Shown here piece after piece: positions 1 to 6,689 of a stretch of DNA of 43,197 bases. Under the pieces are notes generated by a model. It saw only the letters and a program-made list of their open reading frames with translations, was not told where the DNA came from and did not search any database. Each line of letters begins with the position of its first letter. Positions within the stretch are counted from its first letter, which is position 1. The position numbers were made by a program, and so were the translations under genes. The stretch lies in contig CALGJQ010000050.1 in assembly GCA_937928545.1 (NCBI GenBank), positions 1 through 43,197 of the forward strand, read 5' to 3'. The DNA is from an uncultured Verrucomicrobiales bacterium (GTDB lineage Bacteria > Verrucomicrobiota > Verrucomicrobiia > Verrucomicrobiales > Akkermansiaceae).

Positions 1-234
1 CGTGAGCGCCACGCAGCGGGGATTTTTTTGGTTCGTGCCCTTCATGACCTGTCGAGAGTGAGTGAGAGCATCCGTCAGCCCCACTGGCACCGTCCCCCAT
101 GGAGAGTCATCACATTCGCCCCCATAGAATGACACCCGGTAGGTCGCACAGCAGGCCCCGCAACTCGTGCAAGGGTTGTCATCTTGGTTGTGCCAAGGGT
201 AGGCAGGATTCCCCCGCTCGTTGATATCAGCCAT
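1..234 (-). CDS. YkgJ-like cysteine-cluster protein (partial, 3' end beyond window)
   Basis: An open frame runs from an ATG at 234 to the left edge without a stop, giving the first 78 residues. Residues 20-29 read NPCTSCGACC, the hallmark of the YkgJ/UPF0153 family of Zn- or Fe-chelating cysteine-cluster proteins. Further family-like pieces follow: YRVSFY, then GTVPVGLT, then MKGTNQKNPRC near residues 64-74. The family is thought to bind a metal through these cysteines, but its cellular role is not established. The start at 234 is the only ATG before the cluster. No strong ribosome-binding site is visible, so the exact start is moderately certain. The gene faces away from the methyltransferase gene at 609. 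Confidence 0.75.
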   Translation of the reverse strand, partial: MADINERGNPAYPWHNQDDNPCTSCGACCATYRVSFYGGECDDSPWGTVPVGLTDALTHSRQVMKGTNQKNPRCVALT

Positions 235-331
235 TTGTCGGCATTACGCCGTCTGCAAACTGGGGGCCAGTCTCCACTTGTCAACAACTGCTGAAAAAAG
301 CGTGAGGACAATCTCCCTGCTTCTCGCTTTC

Positions 332-399
332 CAAAAAAATCTGCGTCAATCCGCGCAAATCCTTCTCAAATCTGCGTCAAAAATCTCCCCAATTCACCA
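332..399 (+). repeat. 68-bp direct repeat, copy 1 (flanks the R-M block)
   Basis: This segment, built around short TCTGCGTCAA-like units, recurs at 3098-3165 in the same orientation with one mismatch. A shorter copy lies at 2171-2209. The two long copies lie just outside the methyltransferase, HNH and kinase genes. Confidence 0.9.
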
Positions 400-574
400 T
401 TCTAAAGCGCCGAGCTAGGTTCTCCGCCCTCGAATGACATGAGCCCGCCAGAGGCGATCCAAGCTGCCGCCGTCTCTAGCGAAATTTTCCTGTTGAAGTG
501 GATTAATTGTCTCCAATATCGGACTCAGTAGCTTCAAGCCTTTCAAGGAGTGAGGGGCTCAGCGAACCAAACAA

Positions 575-603
575 TTGACATCGAATTTAAAATGTTCGAT
601 AGA
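575..603 (+). promoter_or_regulatory. Putative promoter and inverted-repeat operator before the R-M methyltransferase
   Basis: TTGACA at 575-580 resembles a consensus -35 box, with a weak -10-like GATAGA 17 bp later. Between them lies an inverted repeat ATCGAA (580-585) / TTCGAT (595-600) with a 9-bp spacer. The gene starts only 6 bp after the -10-like box and no Shine-Dalgarno sequence is visible, so a leaderless transcript is possible. The inverted repeat could bind the methyltransferase itself or another repressor. This is inference from sequence only. Confidence 0.45.
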
Positions 604-608
604 ACACC

Positions 609-1580
609 ATGAAATTAACTTGTGTCGAAATCTGCGCTGGAGGGGGCGGTCAAGCCATCGGTATCGAGAACGCTGGATTTGAAGCTGAGGCTCTTGTTGA
701 AATCGATCCATCGTCGTGCGCAACTCTTCGTTTAAATCGTCCTAAATGGAATGTCATCGAAGGAGATGTTCGTGAATTCAGTGCTGTGCCTTATAAGGGA
801 GTCGATCTTTTTGCAGGAGGTGTTCCTTGTCCGCCTTTTTCCATCGCAGGGAAGCAACTCGGAAAAGACGACGAGAGGGACCTTTTTCCTGAGGCAATCC
901 GTCTCATCGAAGAATGTCAGCCTAAGGCAGTCATGCTTGAGAACGTTCGCGGGTTTCTAGGGGCCGTTTTCGAAGACTACCGGAGGAAGCTGAAGAGTCA
1001 GCTTCAGGCTCTCGGCTATCAGACTTCGTGGCAACTTCTGAATGCTTCCGACTTCGGCGTCACACAGCTTCGCCCCCGCGTTGTCATCGTCGCGGTCCGA
1101 AATGACATTGCCCCTTTTTATCATCCACCTCTTGTCATGGATAGAATCCCGCCAACTGTCGGCCAACTTCTTTATGACCTAATGTCTGAAAGAGGTTGGA
1201 CTGGAGCGAAAACTTGGCGAGACCGTGCAGACGACATCGCACCTACTCTCGTGGGCGGCTCAAAAAAGCACGGAGGTGCTGATCTAGGCCCAACGCGCGC
1301 GAAAGCAGCTTGGGCGGCCCTCGGCGTAAATGGGAAAAGTCTCTCAAACGAAGCCCCCGATCCTGATTTTGTAGGAATGCCCCGACTCACAATCCGCATG
1401 ACGGCACGAATTCAAGGATTCCCCGACTCTTGGAAGTTCGCCGGTCTCAAGACCGCGACCTATCGCCAAATTGGCAACGCCTTTCCACCGCCTGTTGCCA
1501 ATGCTGTCGCAACTCAGCTTCGCACTGCGATCCTCGCTGCTGCTACTAGTAAGAAGAAAGTCGTTCCCATCGCTTCCTAG
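609..1580 (+). CDS. DNA (cytosine-5) methyltransferase of a Type II-like R-M system
   Basis: A 323-residue C5 cytosine methyltransferase (Dcm/HhaI family) that would transfer a methyl group from S-adenosylmethionine to cytosine in a specific DNA site. Motif I (SAM binding) is CAGGGGQAIGIE at residues 9-20. The catalytic motif IV is VPCPPFS with the nucleophile at Cys74. Motif VI is ENV at 111-113, motif VIII is QLRPR near 155, and motif X is RQIGNAFPPPVANA near the C-terminus. The length is normal for a single-domain enzyme and the variable target-recognition region lies between motifs VIII and X. The HNH nuclease gene follows 14 bp later on the same strand, so the two probably form one restriction-modification operon. 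The specificity cannot be read from the sequence. Confidence 0.93.
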   Translation: MKLTCVEICAGGGGQAIGIENAGFEAEALVEIDPSSCATLRLNRPKWNVIEGDVREFSAVPYKGVDLFAGGVPCPPFSIAGKQLGKDDERDLFPEAIRLIEECQPKAVMLENVRGFLGAVFEDYRRKLKSQLQALGYQTSWQLLNASDFGVTQLRPRVVIVAVRNDIAPFYHPPLVMDRIPPTVGQLLYDLMSERGWTGAKTWRDRADDIAPTLVGGSKKHGGADLGPTRAKAAWAALGVNGKSLSNEAPDPDFVGMPRLTIRMTARIQGFPDSWKFAGLKTATYRQIGNAFPPPVANAVATQLRTAILAAATSKKKVVPIAS

Positions 1581-1594
1581 TTCGAAAAGAGATT

Positions 1595-2170
1595 ATGCCA
1601 GCGAAGAAAGGAAGAGGAGGAGCGAGAGCCAAACTGCGCGCCTATATCCTCGCCCACATCGGTAAAACGATGTCCTCGGATGAGTTGCGCGAAGTCGCCG
1701 GCATCAGCGAGTGGGCTCGCCGAATTCGTGAACTTCGAAACGAAGAAGGCTATAATATTCTAACTCACAATGACCGGAGCGAACTCAAGCCCGGTGAGTA
1801 TCTTCTCGAGGACCCCAAGCCTCAACCCGCCTTTGAAAGAAGCATCTCCAAAGAGCTTCGAGCTCTCGTCCTAGATCGGAACGGATTCACCTGCCAAATG
1901 TGTGGGGCTGTCGCTGGGGAGCCACATCCCTACGAGCCAAATCGCAAGGCTCGCCTTCATCTGGGCCATATCGTCGATAAATCCCAAGGAGGCGAAGATA
2001 CTGCCGCAAATCTCCGCGCTCTGTGTTCGGTTTGCAACGAAGGGGCTTCAAACCTAACTCTCGACCGGCCTTCAATTTCGAAACTTCTGATCCAAGTTCG
2101 CCGAGCCAAACGAGAGGACCAACTAGAGGTCCTTAAATGGCTGGAGAAAAAATATCAGTCTTCGGAATAG
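1595..2170 (+). CDS. HNH endonuclease, probable restriction partner
   Basis: A 191-residue protein with an HNH nuclease domain in its C-terminal half. It shows a Cys100-x2-Cys103 pair, the core LHLGHIVDKSQGG (His122, His125), Asn139 and a second pair Cys144-x2-Cys147 followed by Asn148. The cysteines should bind a structural zinc and the His/Asn residues the catalytic metal. The N-terminal 70 residues look like a small helix-turn-helix or winged-helix domain that could help DNA recognition. The gene starts 14 bp after the methyltransferase gene, the usual layout of a Type II pair, so I infer that it cuts unmethylated target sites. It could instead be a housekeeping or nicking HNH protein. The start ATG at 1595 has a purine-rich stretch just upstream. 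Confidence 0.85.
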   Translation: MPAKKGRGGARAKLRAYILAHIGKTMSSDELREVAGISEWARRIRELRNEEGYNILTHNDRSELKPGEYLLEDPKPQPAFERSISKELRALVLDRNGFTCQMCGAVAGEPHPYEPNRKARLHLGHIVDKSQGGEDTAANLRALCSVCNEGASNLTLDRPSISKLLIQVRRAKREDQLEVLKWLEKKYQSSE

Positions 2171-2209
2171 AAAAAATCTGCGTCAATCCGACCAAATCCT
2201 TCTCAAATT
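2171..2209 (+). repeat. Partial third copy of the intergenic repeat
   Basis: A shortened copy of the repeat at 332-399 and 3098-3165 starts directly after the HNH stop codon. The rest of 2171-2409 holds a short tandem CACCAGT run near 2315-2332 and a segment around 2240-2256 that recurs in other intergenic regions (26230 and 28082). Confidence 0.7.
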
Positions 2210-2409
2210 TGTCTATGGACTATCTCCGTTTCACTCCGGTTGCTGCTCTGCGTGAGATACCCCTCAACCCAAGCTCCAAAACCTCAACCCAAAACCCCTC
2301 ATTCTCAATTCACCAGTCACCAGTCACCAGTTAAAATTCCCCATCCCCCCCCCTCCTTGACCTCACATCATAAAAAGGGTAGAAAATATTCCCATCAGCA
2401 ACCTTGATT

Positions 2410-3068
2410 ATGAAAACGAAAGACCTCTGCTCCGAGATTGTTTCCAACGACAAAGCCTTCCGGGACTACGTCGAGAGCCAGAAAGCTTGGACTCCCTCAA
2501 AGACTGTCTCGAAAGAGCAGGCAGTCAGCCAAATTTCGCGCAGTGCCAAGGTGAAGAAACGAAGTGTTTTCATCGATTTGCCCAAGCAAGTTGCTGGGAG
2601 CTAGATCCAGTTCGCTTATCGGCTTATTTAGATTCGCTGGACTTTTCTGGAGCCGGGAACGAACACGATGTCTTCTACGATGAAAAAAGCGCCCGTGTCA
2701 TAAAAATCACTAATACCGAACACGGCTTTGGTGCCCAAGGAGCGCCCTTTCTCTACCTCTCCAACCTAGAGAATCAAAATACCCTCTTCGCTGACTCCGT
2801 GAAATTCGAGGGTTTACTCAAGCTTCCTACCGGCTATCGAATTCTCACCTCTCAACGTTTCATCCCCGGCCGTCCTGCCACCGAAAATGAAATCGCAAAC
2901 TTCTTCACCAGCCTCGGCCTCGCCCCACAAGGTGATCACTTCTACAAAGGGGTGATCGATCACAAGCTAGTCAAAATCTTCGACGCCCGCCCCGACAACG
3001 TTCTCCTAGAAACCGAGAACAACGCGATCCGGACCATCGACGTCCAAATAAAGATTGAGGCGACCTAA
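2410..3068 (+). pseudogene. Small kinase-like protein of the polyvalent-protein kinase type, probably frameshifted near its 5' end
   Basis: The frame ending at 3068 encodes a compact kinase-like domain: GNEHDVFYD, then RVIKIT (candidate nucleotide-binding lysine), then LTSQRFIPGRPA, and a C-terminal DARPDNVLLE followed by IRTIDVQ. This layout matches, from memory, the small Ser/Thr/Tyr kinase-like domain found in phage and mobile-element polyvalent proteins. That frame contains no ATG, only a TTG at 2487. The best ATG (2410, after a TTG at 2404) opens a 65-residue protein-like ORF in another frame that stops at 2604. The simplest reading is a frameshift between about 2440 and 2604; the alternative is an intact gene starting at TTG 2487. 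A decayed copy of the C-terminus sits at 6399-6476. The gene lies inside the block bracketed by 68-bp repeats. Confidence 0.6.
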
Positions 3069-3097
3069 CACTGCCTACGTCATCCCCCCCAAGCTCC

Positions 3098-3165
3098 CAA
3101 AAAAATCTGCGTCAATCCGCGCAAATCCTTCTCAAATCTGCGCCAAAAATCTCCCCAATTCACCA
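3098..3165 (+). repeat. 68-bp direct repeat, copy 2
   Basis: Identical to 332-399 except for one base, same orientation, offset 2766 bp. It closes the block that contains the methyltransferase, HNH nuclease and kinase-like genes. Confidence 0.9.
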
Positions 3166-3222
3166 GTCCACATTCACTACTCACCATTCCCAGCCTAACC
3201 CCGCGCCATTCCCCTATGTTTC

Positions 3223-4437
3223 CTACTTTTTTTCCTCCGATTCGGATGTCTCAAAGTCGTGAAAAGCGATGGGTCGCGGTGTTGATTTATCCCACTCAAA
3301 TTTCAATGATCCTGGAAGGCGCTTTGCAACCTGGTCATTGAAAGACTTGAGCAATTTCTCTGAAACCTCAATTTCAGGGACATATGGTTTCTCGTGCATT
3401 CCTAGAAGCGGCACCAACTCAAGCCGACTCGGCCCCAAATCCCCTCCTGAGTCGGGCTTCAACGTAAGCCGCAAGATCATTCCAAAATTATAAGGGGGTG
3501 CACGGTCTTCGATTTTCCCCGTGCCTGGATGAAGTAAATTCCCTAGACTATAGGCGATCAGTCGCCCTCGCCCGTTTTCTTTGAAATGCTCGATTGGGCG
3601 AGGAACATGCGGATGATGACCGATCACTAAATCGACATCTCCCAGTTCAATTGCACGATGATACTTCTCCTGTTGCCCTTTATCCAATTGAATTTTATAT
3701 TCTCTTCCGTAGTGAATTGCTAGTATTTTGTAATCGGCCTCCACTGCTTTGATCTCCTTGAGCAGTAAATCGTAATCATTGAATCCATTGCGGTTTCTGA
3801 AGCTCAATGTCCCTGGCGTTTTCTCATCAGCTCGGTGAAACGGATGTAGATTATCAATAATACCGATTGCAGCGATAGCGATCGTCTTATTTTTTATGAT
3901 GATCGTTTTGACCGACTTCGCCTCGTCCAAATTCATGCCAGCGCCTACTGAGATGAATTCATAGTCTTTGCGTAAGGCATCCATATTCTTAAAATTCAAC
4001 CGGAGACCCTCCTCTTTATAATCCCAAATATGGTTATTCGCTTGTGTCCATACATTCACCCCTAAATCCATCATGTGGCGAATCCCTGTGGGGTGAGTTG
4101 AGAATAAATAGGTCTTCCGAGGAAGGCCTTCATTTGGCAATTCATTGAGAACAGAAGCTTCTAGGTTTACGATATTAAGATCACCATCGAATAGATCTTT
4201 GATCCCCTCTGTCATCTCAGAAAAAGGCACATACCGATCAGGATTTCTGCAAAATCCTCCGAGGGGACTCGGGACAGCTTTAGTGTCGTTGAATCCAAAA
4301 TCACCACCCATGGTGATCATGATTTCGGAATCATTATCCTCTGGGGGCGCACCGACAGCATGCACAGACAAAAACGCTAGGCTAAGAAAGATGAAGAGTC
4401 TCAAGTAGCTGTGCAACGAATGTTGGATTTGACCCAT
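3223..4437 (-). CDS. CapA-family (PGA_cap) metallophosphoesterase-like exported protein
   Basis: A 404-residue protein with an N-terminal signal peptide (hydrophobic residues 12-28, likely cleavage after VGA). The rest matches the CapA/PGA_cap fold, related to calcineurin-like phosphoesterases: MGGDFGF at 43-49, NLE at 91-93, TQANNHIWDY at 131-140, then HYGREY and IGHHPHVPR in the second half. These Asp, Asn and His residues are the expected metal ligands. In Bacillus, CapA takes part in poly-gamma-glutamate capsule export, but no capB or capC gene is nearby, so a role in a polymer or wall phosphoester step is only a guess. It stands alone between the R-M block and a decayed region. The ATG at 4437 directly precedes a plausible signal sequence. 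Confidence 0.85.
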   Translation of the reverse strand: MGQIQHSLHSYLRLFIFLSLAFLSVHAVGAPPEDNDSEIMITMGGDFGFNDTKAVPSPLGGFCRNPDRYVPFSEMTEGIKDLFDGDLNIVNLEASVLNELPNEGLPRKTYLFSTHPTGIRHMMDLGVNVWTQANNHIWDYKEEGLRLNFKNMDALRKDYEFISVGAGMNLDEAKSVKTIIIKNKTIAIAAIGIIDNLHPFHRADEKTPGTLSFRNRNGFNDYDLLLKEIKAVEADYKILAIHYGREYKIQLDKGQQEKYHRAIELGDVDLVIGHHPHVPRPIEHFKENGRGRLIAYSLGNLLHPGTGKIEDRAPPYNFGMILRLTLKPDSGGDLGPSRLELVPLLGMHEKPYVPEIEVSEKLLKSFNDQVAKRLPGSLKFEWDKSTPRPIAFHDFETSESEEKK

Positions 4438-4467
4438 TGAAGGTAAATTCTCTTAGGGATGGAGGAG

Positions 4468-4530
4468 GGAAGATGGAAGATGGAAGATGGAAGATGGAAG
4501 ATGGAAGATGGAAGATGGAAGATGGAAGAT
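4468..4530. repeat. Heptanucleotide microsatellite, nine GGAAGAT units
   Basis: Nine uninterrupted copies of a 7-bp unit (63 bp) lie about 30 bp upstream of the CapA-like gene start. Since 7 is not a multiple of 3, changes in copy number would alter spacing or frame. No gene is evident in the surrounding 4438-4674. Confidence 0.95.
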
Positions 4531-4674
4531 GTGATAAAGAAATACGCTGCGCGCCACTATTTTCTTCTTATATCTGGAAGAAATTTTGCAGCCAAGGAAA
4601 TTCCAGTGTCGCAATTTTCAAAATCTGAGATCCTTCGACCCTATGCGTGGCATATTTTTTTTCTAGCAGTAAAA

Positions 4675-5073
4675 TCAGAGGGCTAAGTTGAGTCGTTGGT
4701 AAAACCAGACGTAGCCATGCAGGCTGAATTCTGGTGTTCCACTATTTTTCCGGTTCATGTCTCCGACTAAGAGTTCTAGCTTCCCATCGTTGTCCCAGTC
4801 GCAAACTTCGACTTGTGCTTGGGTGCCGCAGCCCAAGTCTTCCGCTTCGCTATTTTCGACGAGTTGTTCGGGCTTTTCAAACTTAGGCGCGCCTTTTTTG
4901 CCAGTGTTTTTAAACCAGTAGACGGCTCCGTCCTTTGCACCGCTGATCAAGTCGATCAGGCCGTCTCCATTCCAATCTGCTGCGACGGGCATGGCGTAGG
5001 CAGACAATCCAACGGATTGCCCGGAGGGTGCTTCTAGCATCAACGCGCTAAGTGGTGAGTTGATGACCATCAA
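4675..5073 (-). pseudogene. Fragment of a VCBS/FG-GAP repeat protein
   Basis: A 132-residue frame with two FG-GAP/VCBS-type calcium-binding repeats: ADWNGDGLIDLISG and CDWDNDGKLELLVGD. In complete proteins such repeats build a beta-propeller of about seven blades in large secreted proteins. Here there is no signal peptide and only two repeats, so this is probably the C-terminal remnant of a larger gene. The first residues may be read-in sequence. The stop at 4675 looks genuine because the protein ends a few residues after a typical closing strand (YVWFYQRL). It abuts the truncated DUF3368 fragment on the other strand, another sign of decay in this stretch. Confidence 0.6.
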
Positions 5074-5082
5074 TGATCATAA

Positions 5083-5340
5083 CTTGTCTGGCAACTTAGT
5101 TGCGACCTCCTTTTGACCGATGGCCTCAAGCTCAGATCAATCGCCCGAGCCAATGATCTGCGCGTCACAGGAACCCTCGGAGTTCTCTTAGAAGCAGCGA
5201 TCAACGGGCGTCGCAGTCCGAAGCAGATCCAAAATCTGATTGGCGACCTCATCCGCATCCATGGCTTACGAATCTCACCCCAGCTTCATGAAACGCTGCG
5301 GCAGAAACTCGATGCGATTGGGATTGGCGATCGTCCATAA
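5083..5340 (+). pseudogene. C-terminal fragment of a DUF3368 (PIN-like) protein
   Basis: The frame is open from 5083 and the first usable start codon is a TTG at 5113. The encoded 75 residues contain VTGTLGVLLEA and end with a GLRISPQLHETLRQKL-like tail, the typical C-terminal half of DUF3368 proteins, which are relatives of PIN-domain toxins. The N-terminal half with the acidic active-site residues is missing, and the upstream DNA belongs to the FG-GAP fragment on the other strand. I regard it as a non-functional remnant of a toxin-antitoxin locus. Confidence 0.65.
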
Positions 5341-5418
5341 AGCGAACCGCGTAATATGCCTAGCTTATTTGATCGATGCCAATGTCTGGAATATTTTTTG
5401 CGCGACTCAATAGAGAAG

Positions 5419-5727
5419 CTACCGCGGCCAGTTGCTGGCACGCTTTTTCCAATATCCAGGGCGGCGGCTCATGTGAGCGACAGCGAGGATTTGGATTTCA
5501 TCGCCTCGGACGCGAAAGACCAGTGAGTAGCGGAACTTACCGATTCGGGTTTTTCGGAAATCATCTTCAAAACACCTAAAAATAAGTGGCTGGCTTCTCG
5601 TCCAGTCAAGAGCATGCTCGAAGGACTGGTTGAACAGGCCTCCTTCTTTGGAGTCGTCGCTTTTGATAAAGTCAGCTGCCTCCAAAAGTTCTGATTCAGC
5701 GCCGGGATGGAAGCGGTATTTCAGCAT
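5419..5727 (-). CDS. ParE/RelE-superfamily toxin
   Basis: A 102-residue small basic protein of the ParE/RelE fold. It opens with a KYRFHPGAESELLEAADFI-like strand-helix unit and ends with RYSLVFRVRGDEIQILAVAHMSRRPGYW, a typical ParE C-terminal hairpin. ParE members poison DNA gyrase and RelE members cut mRNA on the ribosome. The absence of an obvious RelE catalytic set and the AHMSRRPGYW ending favour a ParE-like protein. It lies 4 bp after the antitoxin gene and is presumably co-transcribed with it. Confidence 0.85.
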   Translation of the reverse strand: MLKYRFHPGAESELLEAADFIKSDDSKEGGLFNQSFEHALDWTRSQPLIFRCFEDDFRKTRIGKFRYSLVFRVRGDEIQILAVAHMSRRPGYWKKRASNWPR

Positions 5728-5731
5728 CTCT

Positions 5732-5950
5732 TTAAATCGCTCTTAAACGACGCATGACCTCGTCCCCATCGACAAGCTGAACTCGTCCAGAGTCGATATC
5801 GTCAGCGCGGCCCCGAAGCTCGGCAACCCATTCCTCACTCACCTCGCTTTCGTCCACAGGGGCAACGAGAGCTGCAAACTCGTGACGTTCTTCATCATTG
5901 AGTTTCCCATAACTCTCCGCAACTAGGCGAACTCTCTCAGAAATAACCAT
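5732..5950 (-). CDS. Antitoxin of the putative addiction-module component type
   Basis: A 72-residue acidic protein. It has an N-terminal helical part (RVRLVAESYGKLNDEERHEFAAL) and a C-terminal EEWVAELRGRADDIDSGRVQLVDGDEVMRRL. The pattern W-x-x-E-L-x-x-R, then an acidic segment with D-G-D-E-V and a final R-R-L, is characteristic of small antitoxins paired with ParE-like toxins. The C-terminus probably wraps around the toxin. The antitoxin precedes the toxin, the normal order for autoregulated TA operons. Confidence 0.85.
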   Translation of the reverse strand: MVISERVRLVAESYGKLNDEERHEFAALVAPVDESEVSEEWVAELRGRADDIDSGRVQLVDGDEVMRRLRAI

Positions 5951-6127
5951 GAACTCATACTAGTTCAGCATTATTTATTCTTCCAGCGTTTTTCTGTCGA
6001 GTTACAGGATTCGAAGACCTGCCCCACCACAAAATCCACCCAAAGCTGCCCAACCTTCCCTTTGCCTCCAACATCTGACCCTCTTCTCTCCCTCTGGTCG
6101 CTACGTGAAGCGATTTGTCCACACGGC

Positions 6128-6351
6128 CTAGTGTGGTGTCAGCGAAGTCTGGTGCAAAATTGCGAGAGAGATTTTTTTGAGATTCAAGGCGTGACGCGGA
6201 AGTGAATCGGGATTCACGACCAAGGAATAACGCAGAAGATCGAAAAAAGATCCGAGTAATAACCTCCTCACTGGGCGAAGCCCACATTCCCACTCATTCC
6301 CATCATACTGACGAAACAATTTTGTGGCGGACTTCGCTGACACCACACTAG
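6128..6351. mobile_element. MITE-like element with 35-bp terminal inverted repeats
   Basis: The left end (6128-6162) and right end (6318-6351) are inverted repeats of about 35 bp with roughly four or five mismatches; the outer 22 bp match perfectly. Both ends start with CTAG, consistent with insertion at a TA or CTAG target. The internal 150 bp have no coding capacity. The features fit a non-autonomous element, possibly moved by an IS630/Tc1-type transposase; the family is a guess and no transposase is present. Confidence 0.7.
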
Positions 6352-6398
6352 TTCACCTACCCGAAATCACCGCCGACTTTCTCAATCAACGTGTCTGC

Positions 6399-6476
6399 GA
6401 CGACAACCTTCTCCTAGAAACCGAGAACGACGCGATCCGAACCATCGACGTCCAAATAAAAATCGAGGCTACCTAA
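6399..6476 (+). pseudogene. Decayed C-terminal copy of the kinase-like gene
   Basis: This 78-bp stretch is a close match of 2991-3068, the last 25 codons of the kinase-like gene: NLLLETENDAIRTIDVQ, then IKIEAT and a stop. It keeps the frame and the stop codon. Nothing of the rest of the kinase can be recognised upstream, where the MITE-like element ends at 6351. It must come from a duplication or from recombination between two related loci. Confidence 0.8.
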
Positions 6477-6587
6477 GACGAGTTACCGTATGGGTCTCCG
6501 CGTCAGAGACTGAAATTCCGCCCGAATCTTTCTGACATGAAAACTTCTCAACCCTCTTATTTACAGTAGGTTATATTGACATTTCCT

Positions 6588-6609
6588 AAAATATGCTTCG
6601 CATATTTTT
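6588..6609. terminator. Possible bidirectional terminator hairpin
   Basis: A perfect 9-bp stem (AAAATATGC / GCATATTTT) with a TTC loop, bordered by T-runs on both strands. It lies about 80 bp beyond the stop of the receiver-domain gene and could end transcription of the three-gene minus-strand operon. The stem is AT-rich, so confidence is moderate. Confidence 0.45.
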
Positions 6610-6689
6610 CTAGCGTTCGATGAGGCGGCAGGCGAGGATGTAGTTTTGAGCATCTTTCTAAGCACCCACATCTTCAAAGACTGGGTAGA

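Larger units (their letters stand above)
235..608. other. Intergenic region between YkgJ-like gene and methyltransferase gene
   Basis: No convincing gene is present. The stretch contains one copy of a 68-bp intergenic repeat (332-399) and the putative promoter/operator of the methyltransferase gene near its right end. Confidence 0.6.
5951..6689. other. Gene-poor, decayed region
   Basis: No intact gene is recognised. The stretch contains a MITE-like element (6128-6351), a decayed kinase C-terminus (6399-6476) and a strong AT-rich hairpin (6588-6608). The minus-strand reading of about 6610-6680 gives short protein-like text (QNYILACRLIER) interrupted by a stop, possibly another gene remnant. 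Confidence 0.6.

Noticed and set aside
75..311. A 78-residue minus-strand frame near the left edge
   Set aside because: The real coding frame there is the edge-open YkgJ-like gene with NPCTSCGACC; this one is a different frame over the same DNA.
2404..2604. A separate 66-residue gene before the kinase-like gene
   Set aside because: Its reading overlaps the kinase frame and gives the missing start; a frameshifted single gene explains it better.
4437..4686. Plus-strand frames made of repeating MEDGRWK units
   Set aside because: They are translations of the GGAAGAT microsatellite.
6128..6346. Short minus-strand frames over the MITE-like element
   Set aside because: They lie within terminal inverted repeats and have no protein signature.
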